NCBI RefSeq assembly: GCF_004337985.1
Contig: NC_043740.1
Location: forward strand, 3,409,030-3,473,029
Reading direction: 5' to 3'
Length of the DNA: 64,000 bases
From: Pyricularia pennisetigena
Lineage: Eukaryota > Ascomycota > Sordariomycetes > Magnaporthales > Pyriculariaceae
Shown here in pieces: positions 20,706 through 31,948 of the stretch. A program made the translations under genes and the position numbers. A model generated the notes under the pieces. That model was not told where the DNA came from and did no database searches. It saw nothing but the letters and a program-made list of their open reading frames with translations. Position 1 is the stretch's first letter; every line of letters begins with the position of its first letter.

Positions 20706-23642
20706 TCAGGATCTCGACTTTCGAAACTTTGCCCTTTTATAAAAAAAAAAAAAAAAAAAAAAAAGAAGTTACCTTGTTCAATGAGCTCAACAAAGCCGGT
20801 GTCAATTCCTCTTTCGAGGGTTGGTTGCATTTCGTTTTTTTTTTTTTAATGTGGTACACGAAGCGACGTCCATGTTTGTCGACTTCTTGATGCGGGGGTG
20901 TATATAAACACACTAATAGGCACGGATTAAGGGGACATTTATTCTAGTGTGGACAGGCAACGTGACCCAGGCTATGATGGACGGGGATTTGATCATATTT
21001 CTAACCATATCCTAATAACAAGACATGAACGCAAGTATTCTTTTTTTTTTTTTCAGACATGGCCAGATTCACTGTTGAGACTCGAGGTTTACAAATCACA
21101 GTACAATATCCTTTATCAATGACATGTGGCCGAGCCGGGGTTTTTATCGGGATTATACCCGTCGGCAAAAGCTCTGTTGGCGAGGCAAACGAGCACCTCT
21201 TTGGGCTGATGTCTTGGTCGTTCTTTATCAGTGGGGAAATAATAATGACCGGGTATGCATTGAGCACCTTGAGAGGTTGCCGAGGTCGGGTAATAAAAAC
21301 CGTGACGCTCACATCAAGTCTCGTCATGGTCACGCGAGGGGTCGAGGGCACCCCAGCACGGGTACTGTGTCTGCGAGGAACGCAGTCTCATTCGTCCCGG
21401 CCACGGATACATGTCAGATCGCAGCAGCAGCTCTTGCCGGAAACCTATCCGCGCATGGACGGTTGTCTCCTTTGATAAGAAAACTTTCAGCAATCACCCG
21501 CCGTTGGGACCTTGTTCGTCCTGCAGCCCGCTGAACTCCGGCTCCGGCCCGACGTATTGGACGTTCGTTGGGCTTACCGTGGACTGTCGGTTGCTTTATC
21601 GTGAAGGAGTGTGTGGCGTGACCAAGGTCTCGAACCAAAGAGCCCGGGCTGAAAGGCGATAAACGGGTTTGAACTATTGTCCGAGTATTCAGGCCATGGA
21701 GACCTCCTGGCACAACCTTCATCTCTGGTTTGTTAGTCATTCAGACCGTGGGTTATCAGCATCACAGAAATAGCAGTGGACCAATGATTCCGAGCCGCAA
21801 AAACAGTCAAAAAAAAAAAAAAAAAGACAGAGAACCCAGTTTCTTAAGAAAAGCATAACAGCCAGTAGCATGCCGTATATAGGCTTAGTGTCCTCAAATC
21901 AACGATATGTAGCGTCCCTGTGATTAAATCTCCAGGGCCAAGAAAACCCCCCGGATTCGTCCAGTGCAGACCTATACCCAGGTAGGCAGGTGGTGGTGGC
22001 GGGCGTTCGGATTACGGAGAGAGCGATGGCTATGGGGCATGTATCCGGGGTATTGTTGTATTCCCAGGAGATGACTGCCGCTGCCGATGGTACTAAAATA
22101 AAACAGAATCTCTTATCTGTACCGAGTTGGAGGGAGCCCCCGAGCTGGAAGAGCGAGGCTGCGGTATATTATGGGGATCATTCAAGCAAGCATCATCATC
22201 ACAAACAACCCTAGACGCCCCGTACAGGATTTAAGGAGTTCCGAGCCGGTTGCCGCATTTTCCTGGTTGCCCGCCCCAACATTGCTTGCATTTGGAGAGG
22301 CGCAGTGGTACATATCCGAAGTTTGTGGAGAAAATTGAAACAATCGAGAGCGACACCTGCCTTTGTTTGATAGTTGATACTACTTGGTAATTACGAAGAA
22401 GAAAACAACATCAAAACCAAATATTACTGGTAGACATAGATGATATCGCAATTTCCACGTGGCATTGAACCATGATGAAAAGCTCCGAGTAATAAATAAT
22501 GAAAGGGAATTCGCCGCGCTGTTTTGCCCTTTACTACTCCGGGCAGGCGGTTCGCCAGGATCGCCAACCGCGCGTCCGCGAATGTAACGCCGAATTCGGC
22601 AGCTGGGCATAACACCCGGATGGAGGGCACGGCCAAGCCGTAAAGAGGACCTCTTGGTCCGAAAAGGGAAGCTGGTTTTGTTTTGGCTTTTATCCCCAAT
22701 TCTTGGTTGTGTTGTTATTATAAGGCGGGCTTGATTAAACAATATCGTTGTCTGATGAACGTTTCTTTTGGAAGGAGAAAAAAAAAGGGGGGCTACAATG
22801 CAATAATTGCTAATGAGCAGAAAGCAGAATGGACATAACAAATAATGTTTTAGAAAGGTCTCGACATGCAGAGCCCCCTCAGCATAATTAATTTAGGATA
22901 AATCAAAAGCCAGGCACAAGTCTTCATCGATTGCTGGATGTTTCTTTTTATCAAGCTACTTCGTATAGCATGACAACACCCATTTGGCCTTGGTCAAGTC
23001 TGTTGATTGGTGGGCAGTTCTAGGCCTGAGCCAAACATCGCTGGCCTCGATTCTTGGCAGACAACGTAGTAGTAGTAGCTTCCAGTCGGAGTAGGTAGCA
23101 CTAATTACGGCTCCTACCATTGGAGAGTAAGGCACTATACCGGTACCTACCCTGGTCTTGTGTTCCATTAACTACGACCACTATGCTGAGGGGCTTGGCT
23201 GCACCGACCCCCGGTGTACAGGGAAACCCTGTAAGATCCGTCCGCAAATCGGAGTCATGAAAGGAAGGCACTGCAGCAATTCTACCTCCCTCCTTGACAT
23301 GCGTCGTATAGTTTCCATGAACGAGCTAGCTACCTGATAACTGGAGCTAAGCTGAGATCATGATGTATGCAGCAAAATGCAAGGGAGCTCATTGGAGTTG
23401 GGAACCGCCATTTGTAACGTGCCCGAAACCTTGATGTGATGCTTCGGATCATGACATAAACACCCGTCGCCCTCACCCAATTTTTTTTTGGTTGGCACTT
23501 CTTTTGCCCCGTCATACTGTACTGTATCCTTGTCATGGATATTGTGATGTAATTGCCACAAGTTCTCAACTGTTCAACAGCAAGCACGTCGATTAGAAAC
23601 CAGCTGATTCATCAGAAAATACTCAAGCACCGTCTTGCGACG
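20706..23642. other. Intergenic region, 2.9 kb
   Basis: Begins with an A24 run (20741-20764). Smaller T and A runs occur at 21043-21054 and 21810-21825. An open frame at 21059-21475 has no family features and no codon pattern like its neighbours. No gene is recognised. Confidence 0.55.
20741..20764 (+). repeat. A24 homopolymer run
   Basis: Sense-strand A run starting 36 nt after the erg9 stop codon. Confidence 0.95.
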
Positions 23643-23896
23643 ATGGAGCCCATTGCTGAAAAAGGGAAACAACGAGCAAATGCAAACGAGTCGTCTTCAG
23701 CACAACCGGCACTGGGAGACTCGGCACCAGATGCCTCCGCCTCAACGGAACAACCCCCAAAAGTTAAGCTCTGGGGAGGCATGGACGCCGAAGACGAAAA
23801 CACACTGCACAGTCTACCCTCTGTCCCAAACGTCGACATTCGAGCCAACCGGGCTGTGCAAGGCGTTCAAGACTATTATCCCAGTCAAGTCTACTT

Positions 23897-23945
<49 letters not shown>

Positions 23946-25790
23946 ATGAGTGCGTTCATTTGAGACTGCCCCCGATGCTTGGTCGATTGGCTTTTCTCTG
24001 ATTGATTCTTGGAATTGTCTCGATAGACCACCGATCCAACGATTGCCACCTTCTGCAGCTCCCGGCAGAGCTTCTAGACAACATCCTCTCGTACCTGTCA
24101 CCGTTGGATCTCGCCGCAGTCAGCGGGACCTGCCATGCTCTCCACACCCGCGCCAACTCCAACTACCTCTGGCAGGCCATCGTGCAGGACCACGTTCCCG
24201 GCGAAACAATTACGTCTCCCTACCCGTGCAGCAGGTTCCGCGACCTATGGATCGCCCACGATCCTCGCTGGTTCCTTCCAAAATACAAGATATGGTTCTC
24301 GGGGCAGGATTTCATGGGGAAGCTGATCCTGGTTCGGTACGACCAGCGCAGGGGTTGTATAGAGGGCTACCAGCTGCTGGCCATGCGTACGAGGACGGAA
24401 TACCAACACTGGAACGACGACAGGGAGATCATAATACACAACTTTGAGCCCGAGGTGAAGCTGCACCTGGACAAGCCCGCCTTGCAACTGCGGTGCGAGG
24501 GCAACACGAGCCGGGACTGGCAATGGCACGACGAGCCGGGGAGCGACAAGAACGCCTGGAGGCGAGACTTTGGAAACATTAGCGTCATACGCCCAAACTC
24601 GTCCTCTCCGCCGCCCAAGCCAAACCGTTTTGCATCCGAAGTGCCCATGATAACACCAGAGTACGGCGGAAACGCAGACGGCATCTTTAGCAACTTCATG
24701 CACGCCTGCCCGCTGCCCGAGGCGCAGGCCGCGCAGGCCGCCAAGACGTCGTTTCCCTACGGCGACCTGTGGCCCCCGCCGGCAGTGCCCGCGCGGCACC
24801 GCGTGGCGGCCAACAACTTCTTCCGCGCGACGAACCGCCGCTTCTCGGGCATCGTGGTGGGCCAGCGGCCCCGCAGGCGCGCCGAGCTGTCGGATCAGAG
24901 CTTTCGCATCAGGAGCTGGCGCGAGATGAGGCCCGCGCTGGCTGCCATGCTGGGGTTGAGCGGGGTGACAAACGGAGGCGCGACGAGGATGGTTTCGGAC
25001 CAGTTGGCGCTGTTGTTCCCTCCGGCTGGGCCAAGCGCAAGCACGGATGGTGGTGACAACGGCAGCGACAACGAGGATGGGAGTAATGACGGAGAGGCGG
25101 CCCAGTCAAGGGCGATGAATGCCGACATATTCAGCTTGCCGTTTGGTCCACATATTGACGAGCAGCTGACAACCTATTCCACCCTCGACCCGGCGCTGTA
25201 TACGCCGACACCCGAGGCGCCATGGCGGGGTATCTGGGTCGGCGACTACAGCGGGCACGGGTGCGAATTCCTACTCCTGAACCAAATCATCACAGGCACC
25301 GAGGAGCACGATTTGGGCCGGGAGGAGGGACTTACGGATGAGGAGTTCGAGGCCAAGAAGGAAGAGGCCAGGAAGTACAGAGGCAGGCTGGAAGCCATCA
25401 AGCTCACGGGCGATGCGAACGTCCCGCGCGGGGAGCCTACCTTCGTCGCGGAGGATCTGGGGCCTGGGGGCTTTGTGACGGTGATTCAAGAAAAGCCATT
25501 CACGGGCTGTAGAGTCGTAAGGAGTAAGGGGCATGTGGCACAGTCGGGATTTAATCTGGGTAAGTCTTTTTTTTTCACTTTTTTTTTTTTCACTCACTAT
25601 TTTAATTTAGCCATGTCTTGTGTGGGAGAGCAAATAATGCTAATAATGATGGCTATGAACGACAGACAAGTACATCGAGTCGCAACTCATCATGATTTCA
25701 CACAACCGGCTAGCACAGTACTGGGTTGACTTTGGGCATATTAGCTATTTTGAGAGAGTCGACATTGATCGATTCCTCAAGGTTAGCTGA
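23643..25790 (+). CDS. F-box protein, FBXO31-like
   Basis: Predicted substrate receptor of an SCF ubiquitin ligase. Exons 23643-23949, 24027-25559 and 25666-25790 give 654 aa. Exon 1 encodes a polar leader ending in 16 Ser codons. The F-box starts near residue 109 (LLQLPAELLDNILSYLSPLD) and is followed by CHALHTRANSNYLWQAIV. The conserved body includes PWRGIWVGDYSGHGCEFLLL near residue 500, as in the FBXO31 / cyclin D1-binding region. The final exon restores the conserved end RLAQYWVDFGHISYFERVDI. The exon 1 donor (GTGCGT, 23950) is inferred because it closes the frame with the TCGATAG acceptor. Introns are 77 and 106 nt; the second contains two T runs. The natural substrate is unknown. Confidence 0.85.
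23898..23945 (+). repeat. (TCA)16 microsatellite encoding poly-Ser
   Basis: Sixteen perfect TCA units coding 16 Ser at the end of exon 1 of the F-box gene, ending four bases before the inferred splice donor. Confidence 0.95.
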
Positions 25791-28297
25791 GGTTGATTTG
25801 TCGAGACGGTACTGGCTCTGTACGTAATGTATTTCTTATTCTTTGGTTATGTGTTATGATTTGTAAAGTGTATCAGATGATTGCATATAATCCCTAGGAG
25901 TTTACATTTCTTTGAGGCTTGATGAGCCTATTTTTGCACTTGGTGGTTATCAAAAGGGGAGGCAACCCTAGATCAAATTATGCACATGCAGTCTCACAGG
26001 CAGACTTCAGCCATCAGGGTGGCTAGGCTCTTGGTCAGTGGAAGTAAATTTGATCGCCACCGCGTTCTTTGGCCACAGTAGTCATTGTGATCCGAGAAAT
26101 GCATGCTTGCTTATTGCCGTATCTTGTTGGCTTCTTCGCTACACGTGCTTCTGAAGGAAGGGACCATTCTGCAGTTCGAAGTTTGATGGGTTCAATGGGT
26201 TTAATGGGAAACTGCTGCCCTGTGATATGCTGATTCCAATAGCGATGCTATAATTCTAGATACTGCTCACATGGCAGCCTCCTCCGACGAACATAGCTCT
26301 ATACCGTACCCTGTTCACGGACTGGGACGCAACTTCATGCTACTTCTATTCTCTGTCACGGAGGTGGCGATGGTGGTTCCAAAGTTATTTTAAGGGGAGT
26401 GGACATTCAGAGAGAAATCTCCAGCCCATCTAGATAATTTTTCTCCCGGCATGTCTGTTGCTCTTGGATCACACTCATGCTTTCTTCCTGGCAATGGCTA
26501 CTACTTGTATGACCAGGAGGGCGGTCAAGTGCCTGTGGTTCATCAAACAGCGGTGCTCTTGAACTTTATAAATTCGGTTGTTTTTTGTCTACTCTTTGCT
26601 CGAACCGGTCTTCATCTTCTTCACCCCAACAGCCTCTTCACGGATCACTAGCCACTGCTTCGTAACAAACGCAAACTGCACAGGCAAACCCGACAAATTC
26701 AGAGCAAGCAGCCCACAAACCCCACAGAGCTGCGAAAAGGCCACCAACAACAGAGCACCAACGACAAAATCGAGCGCATAGCCAACGGACTGGCCAGCTT
26801 GGCAATTGAGAGGACTCGCGCAAGAAACAGAAGAAGTTTTTCACGGTAAGTTTGCCAGATATTTGCCTACCCATCTTTGGATCGAGTCTTTAGAAAGACT
26901 GGCCTTGAGATCAAGCAAGCGCTTGAAATAGTTTCAGTACAGCTTGGGTGTGGATAGGGAATGTTGGTTGACAAGGACCTGACATATGGGCCAATACCGC
27001 TATGCCCATTATTCTACTCAAGCGCAACAAACCAGACACGAACAGCACATCACATCGCAGAGATGCTAACAGCATATACTTTCGCACTGCAGGCGATGGC
27101 GACCCTCACAAGGTCGACAGCGTCCGGGGCGTAGGCCTTCGACTTTGGCAAGTCGAAGGCCGCGTACGAGTTCGAAGTATTCCTCGTCTGTCTACTGGCG
27201 TTTGTGTTTATCGGCTGCCTAGCCGGACTCCTGCTCGTGGACCTGGTGGCAAGTGGAGGGGATGTCCGTATGAACTTGCTGCTGGCTGCTAGGTATGGTG
27301 CTTGAAAATGGCTTGTATGTGCGTGTGCGTGTGATACTTCTGCATGTTCTATGGCTTGGGCCAAACTCTGTTCTTCATGTAGCTTTGGAGTTTGGAGTAC
27401 AGGGGTTCTGGGTCTGGTGGGAGTCTGGTGTATAATATTTAGTGTTTCTTTATAATATCTAAATAATTCACATTCACATTTGTCGAAGTGTCATTTCTTC
27501 CATCCTGCAACTCGAGCAAGTATCATGCAGTATGCTTGCCACGTGCCACAGGTTGGTGACGAAAGAGGTCTGACGCTTGGGGCTGTCTTTAGCCAAGGAA
27601 CCTAATAATATATGGCTATATCATCGAGGGTTTCCCAAAGCGTTGAGGTCTGGTCTTCCTCGACGCAGTCCTTATTCGCTAATATAGACGGAAAGTGGTG
27701 CGTAGATAAGTCCATGGAAACTTGCCGAGCAGCAGCTGGAAAGTCTCTGCAGGAGCCTATATGGATAGCAATTTTGTAAACATACATATAGCAGGGACAT
27801 TAGCCAGAAAGGGGCGCACGCACCCTCAAGTGTCAGGATCGTGTGGATGCAAAAGGGGAGAAAGCGTCAGCAAAAGCAACAGGCAAGAGTTACCGGAATT
27901 TGCCATCAAGCAGAAGGAGCTTGAGGGATACGACAACTTGTCGGTAGTTGGGAGACGCGACTGCAGGATTTCATGTGCTTAATGTTGATCAAAAGGTTTG
28001 TTTACATACCAGCCTCCCCGTCATGATCTCTGGTCTGTGACATGTGCCCAACATATCTGTGGCATTGAAAGTTTACATCTTGTTCAATACTATAAAAAGA
28101 CCCCCTTTCCCTCCCCCTCCACCTCTCTCTCTCCATTCAGCTTGCTCTCTCATCTCCCATCTTCGAACCACCGAGAAGACCCAGCAGTGCCAATCACAAA
28201 CAACACCAGGCAGAAACCAAGCCGAGGCAACTGCGAAGCCAACACCGATACCAACATCAAGAACCAGCACGAAAGACCAGCCACCAAAGCCATCGCC
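25791..28297. other. Gene-poor region with a possible spliced transmembrane peptide
   Basis: No firm gene. A TATAAA-like box occurs at about 26566. An Arg/Gln-rich open stretch with DKIERIANGLASLAIERTRA precedes a good donor (CACG|GTAAGT, about 26845). A stretch at 27135-27301 encodes KAAYEF followed by a strongly hydrophobic segment (VFLVCLLAFVFIGCLAGLL) and ends RYGA-stop. I could not join the two in frame, and a TAG at 27132 interrupts the second segment. This may be an unannotated small membrane-protein gene or its relic. Confidence 0.35.
27134..27161. repeat. Perfect 12-bp inverted repeat (hairpin)
   Basis: GGCCTTCGACTT, loop TGGC, AAGTCGAAGGCC: a perfect 12-bp stem with a 4-nt loop, directly at the start of the hydrophobic open stretch. 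Confidence 0.9.
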
Positions 28298-28444
28298 ATG
28301 GACCCGGTCCTCGTCTTCTTTTTCGTCCTCTTCATCGCCAACGCTGTCGTCAGCATTGGCCTTGCCCTTTTCGCCGCCGCCGTCGTCAATATGGACTGGG
28401 GCATTGCCCCCGACGACGATGTCAGGGAAAAGACCTTGGGCTGA
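28298..28444 (+). CDS. Possible 48-aa single-pass membrane peptide
   Basis: ATG after GCCATCGCC, ending TGA at 28442-28444. The peptide has one long hydrophobic segment (residues 3-31, VLVFFFVLFIANAVVSIGLA onward) followed by an acidic tail (DDDVREK). A CT-rich tract typical of fungal promoters or 5' leaders lies just upstream (28100-28160). A GTATGT donor four bases after the stop and a GAATAG acceptor about 90 nt on suggest a spliced transcript. No homologue is recognised; it could instead be an upstream ORF of a longer mRNA. Confidence 0.4.
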   Translation: MDPVLVFFFVLFIANAVVSIGLALFAAAVVNMDWGIAPDDDVREKTLG

Positions 28445-29761
28445 AAGGTATGTTGTTGCGGCTTGGTGCTTGTGGGATAGTCACTTGTGTTCCATTTTCA
28501 GGATATCATACTAATTAATGTTTTCTTTTTCGCTGAATAGCGGCAGCCTTTGTCCGCGCTCGTCAAAGACCCATTTGCCAGCCGAAGAGATCAAAATCGG
28601 TGGTGCAAGCATTGAGCAATAAGGATAGCGTGGATACTCTTGGGTCTTGGAGGGAACTTGTTTAGTGTTTTCTTTTCTATTTTTTTTTTTGGTTTATGGC
28701 GCTTGGGAGTTATTTGGTTGGATACAAAAAAGGGAGGGGAAATTTGTTATTATGTTTAGGATATTATTTCCACTTGGGCAAATCAACACAGCCTAATACC
28801 AACAGTCCAAAGGTACACTGCATATGCGTTCTTTGTTTGCTATACCACCCAACCCAACCTTATCTATGCTTCACGCCAGAGCACACCCATATGCCTTCCC
28901 TCCGTGACCCATCAATCCGTGTGACCATTACCATGTAAGCACAACATAATATAGGCAGTCAGCCTTGCCACGGCCCACCACTACCCGGGCTCCCAAGCAT
29001 CCATCTGCACGCTTAGTTGGCTATTACCCCAATCCTTGGCATGGGTAGTTAAAAAAGTAGTGCCTTTATCAATACCGTGTTGTGACTGCCCGCATTGTTG
29101 CCTGGACGCCTAGGCGCGCCCGTCCCTTGTTTCTTCCTTTTTTTTTTTTTACCAAATCGGAATGGTAACGGGATCTGTACTCTATATTTTATTTTATTTT
29201 TTATTTTATTTTTTATTTTATTTATTATTTTATTTTTTATTTTATTTTTTATTTTATTTTTTATTTTATTTTTTATTTTATTTTTTATTTTATTTTTTAT
29301 TTTATTTTTTATTTTATTTGCTATCCCTTTTTTTTTTTCTGTGCAACCCAAAGCTTGGCTCACTCGTCAATGCAAGACTAACAAGAGTATACCTTTTTGA
29401 GGCTAGCCATGCATCATTCCTGGCCTGTTGTCCCCTCTCGGATGGGGCGGGCAACACACCCTGAATTGCCGATTTGCTCGTTATTCGGGCACGGTAAGGC
29501 TGTATTGTTTCCTGAGGGGGTGGGGACGGGATTTGCTGGAAAGACGTGTGAACTTGCGACGATGGTGTGGTATCGATGGGAGCGTGGTGAGTAATGTGGG
29601 TTAGGTATAAATATATCAAGATCCGGGTCTTTCACTAGAAAGATAAGAAGAAGAAAAATAAGCATCGTGTCTTTTGCTTAGGCGTCTGCGTTTTTTTTTC
29701 CCGTAACCCCTTGTTGCTTTATCAAATAAATCCAGTAAAAGAGAGGTAAATAAAACCACAA
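28445..29761. other. Intergenic region upstream of the ABC transporter
   Basis: Contains the AT minisatellite at 29186-29319 and short T runs (28680-28691, 29138-29149). No gene is recognised. Confidence 0.6.
29186..29319 (+). repeat. AT minisatellite, 12-bp unit ATTTTATTTTTT
   Basis: About eleven tandem units of ATTTTATTTTTT with one irregular copy (TTTATT insertion near 29220). The period is a multiple of three, so it leaves a meaningless Phe/Ile/Leu frame open on the plus strand and a Lys/Asn/Ile frame on the minus strand. Confidence 0.95.
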
Positions 29762-31948
29762 ATGGAATTTTCCGTCGTCCAGCTCATCCCCTCGCCACCA
29801 GCACTCCCAGAATGGGTCGAATCCTCCACCTCGGCCCTCTCCAGCCCCTTCGTTTCCACCACCGTCACCGTCCTCCTATCCTTTTTGCTATGCATCCCCG
29901 TGGCCGTCCACCTGTGCAAGGATACCCACATCAAGGAGGCAGCCAAGCAGTGGCACAGGGTCGTCCGCATCTACAAGGTCCTGCATCCCTTCTTCATCCC
30001 GCCCGACCGCGCCGCGGCCAGGACGCTCTTCGTCAACCTCCTGTGCGTCGGCATCTGCATCCTCGTCGGTAGGGTCGTCCACCTCGTCTCCCCGCTGCTG
30101 CTGCGAAACATTGTCGACAATCTCGCCAGAGGCCAGCAGCAACGCCGCGAATTGAATGCAGCAACAACAACAATAACAACAACAACAACAACAGCAGCAG
30201 CAGCAGCAGCAGCAGCACAAACGCAGGGCGGTGCCGCCAGCACCAACATGGCCGCCGCCGCCGCCGCCGCCGCCCCAATGCTAACCTTTCCCTGGCCGCA
30301 AATCGTCGCCTACATCATCATCCGGCACATCGTGCCCCGCATCGTCAGCCACCACGAATACCGCTGCGGCAAGGTGGTCTGCCGCGAGGTGTCAAACCGC
30401 ATCTCCATCGCCGCCTACCGCCAGTTCCTGTCCTTTGGGGCCGACTACCACGAGACTGAGTTGCGGGCCAACAAGAAGAAGAAAGCCGAGGATAAGAAGA
30501 ACGGCAACGACAGCGACAGTCCCGCCTTGGACCCGCCCTACTACGTCGTTCTGTACTTGAGCCCCTGGGGTGCTAGGTGGGTCTCGTCGTGGGTCTTCTC
30601 GTCGGCCCCGAGCGTGGTCGACCTCTTTGTCGGGCTGGGCGCCTTTTGGTCCGTCGGCGGCGGCGTCATGGCCGCCACCATGGCCGCGCTGCTGGTGCTC
30701 TTCATTGCCACGTCGGTGGCCCAGATCCTGGGCCGGGATGACAGCCGCAAGAAGGACCTGCGCGACGCCCAGTCGGCCCGCTTCGGCCGCGTGGTGGACC
30801 GCCTGACCAACTGGCAGACGGTGGAGCTGTTCGGGACTCGCGACCACGAGACCGAGGGCCTGAGGGACCTCGGGGAGGTCGAGCAGCGGCTCGAGGACGA
30901 GGAAATGGGATTCGATGGGCGCTGGGGTTTCGGCCGCGGCGAGGCCCCGCCCTTCTTCGTCGAGATGGCCGGCCTGCTCCTCCTCAGCCTCATGTCGGGC
31001 TGGCAAATCGACCGGGGCGAGCGCAGCATCGGCGACTTTGTCATGCTGACGCATTACTATCGCGAACTGATCTCGCCCGTCAACCAGATCCTGTGGAGCT
31101 TCCGCAGCGCCGGCCGCGAGATCGACCGCCTGATGCAGGTCGTCAACGTGTTGGAGCGCCAGCCGGCCGTCAGGGACGGCCCCGACGCGCCCGAGTTCGA
31201 GTTCAAGTCGGGCCGAATCGAGTTCCGCGACGTCGTGTTTTCGTACCCGGACGCCAAGCGGCCCGCGCTGGACGGCGTGTCCTTCTCGGTCGAGGGCGGG
31301 CAGACGGTCGCCATCGTGGGCGAGACGGGCGGCGGCAAGTCGACCCTGCTCAAGCTGCTGTGCCGGACGCACGACACCACCTCGGGCAGCGTGCTGATCG
31401 ACGGCCAGGACGTGCGGGCCGTGCGGCGGGCTACGCTACTCGACCGCATCGCCGTCGTGCCGCAGCTGGCCGGCGTTCTGAGCGCCAGCGTGCTCGACAA
31501 CGTGCGGTACGGCCGGCCCTCGGCGAGCGAGGAGAAGGTCGAGGAGGCGTGCAGGGCCGCGCACCTGCACCAAAAGATCACCACCGCCTTCTCCGACGGC
31601 TACGGCGAACAGGTCGGCTCGAGGGGCTCCACGCAGCTGTCGGGCGGCGAGGCGCAGCGGTTGGCCATCGCGAGGGCGCTGGTGCGCGACGCCAGGATCG
31701 TCATCTTTGACGAGGCCATGAGCAGTCTGGACAGCGAGACCGAGTGGAAGATCCAGACGCACCTGCGCGAGTGGTGTCGGGACCGGACCGTCGTCATTGT
31801 CGCACACCGCTTGGCCACCGTGGCCCAGGCCGATCTGATCCTGGCCATCAAGGATGGAAAGGTTGTCGAGAGGGGGACGCAGGCCGAGCTGTTGGCCAAG
31901 GAGGGATACTACCATAACCTGTGGACCAAGCAGAAGCTTGTTGCCTAG
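29762..31948 (+). CDS. ABCB-family half transporter (HMT1/ABCB6-like)
   Basis: ATP-driven exporter, likely in the vacuolar or mitochondrial membrane. Unspliced, 728 aa. One N-terminal hydrophobic segment precedes a standard ABC membrane domain. The ATPase domain starts near residue 485 (IEFRDVVFSYPDA). Walker A is GETGGGKST at 520-528. The Q-loop is VVPQLAGVL, the signature LSGGEAQR from 626, Walker B IVIFDE at 646-651, the D-loop SSLDSE and the H-loop H682 (AHRLAT). All catalytic motifs are intact. HMT1 relatives usually have a larger multi-pass N-terminal TMD0; here most of it is absent. A Thr/Ala-rich insert coded by (ACA)n, (GCA)n and (GCC)n repeats (30160-30275) separates two membrane segments. 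The substrate cannot be told from sequence; heavy-metal or glutathione conjugates are the family guess. Confidence 0.9.
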   Translation: MEFSVVQLIPSPPALPEWVESSTSALSSPFVSTTVTVLLSFLLCIPVAVHLCKDTHIKEAAKQWHRVVRIYKVLHPFFIPPDRAAARTLFVNLLCVGICILVGRVVHLVSPLLLRNIVDNLARGQQQRRELNAATTTITTTTTTAAAAAAAAQTQGGAASTNMAAAAAAAAPMLTFPWPQIVAYIIIRHIVPRIVSHHEYRCGKVVCREVSNRISIAAYRQFLSFGADYHETELRANKKKKAEDKKNGNDSDSPALDPPYYVVLYLSPWGARWVSSWVFSSAPSVVDLFVGLGAFWSVGGGVMAATMAALLVLFIATSVAQILGRDDSRKKDLRDAQSARFGRVVDRLTNWQTVELFGTRDHETEGLRDLGEVEQRLEDEEMGFDGRWGFGRGEAPPFFVEMAGLLLLSLMSGWQIDRGERSIGDFVMLTHYYRELISPVNQILWSFRSAGREIDRLMQVVNVLERQPAVRDGPDAPEFEFKSGRIEFRDVVFSYPDAKRPALDGVSFSVEGGQTVAIVGETGGGKSTLLKLLCRTHDTTSGSVLIDGQDVRAVRRATLLDRIAVVPQLAGVLSASVLDNVRYGRPSASEEKVEEACRAAHLHQKITTAFSDGYGEQVGSRGSTQLSGGEAQRLAIARALVRDARIVIFDEAMSSLDSETEWKIQTHLREWCRDRTVVIVAHRLATVAQADLILAIKDGKVVERGTQAELLAKEGYYHNLWTKQKLVA
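30160..30275 (+). repeat. Compound triplet repeat (ACA/GCA/GCC) in the ABC transporter
   Basis: Runs of ACA, then GCA, and after a short gap GCC units code poly-Thr and poly-Ala in a loop of the membrane domain. Confidence 0.9.

Noticed and set aside
21059..21475. 138-codon open frame downstream of erg9
   Set aside because: No signal peptide, domain or splice partner; overlapping frames of similar length on the other strand.
29095..29464. Long Phe/Ile/Leu and Lys/Asn/Ile open frames
   Set aside because: They are produced by the 12-bp AT minisatellite, whose period is a multiple of three.
30392..31372. 326-codon antisense frame within the ABC transporter
   Set aside because: A shadow of GC-rich third positions in the real gene; no independent features.
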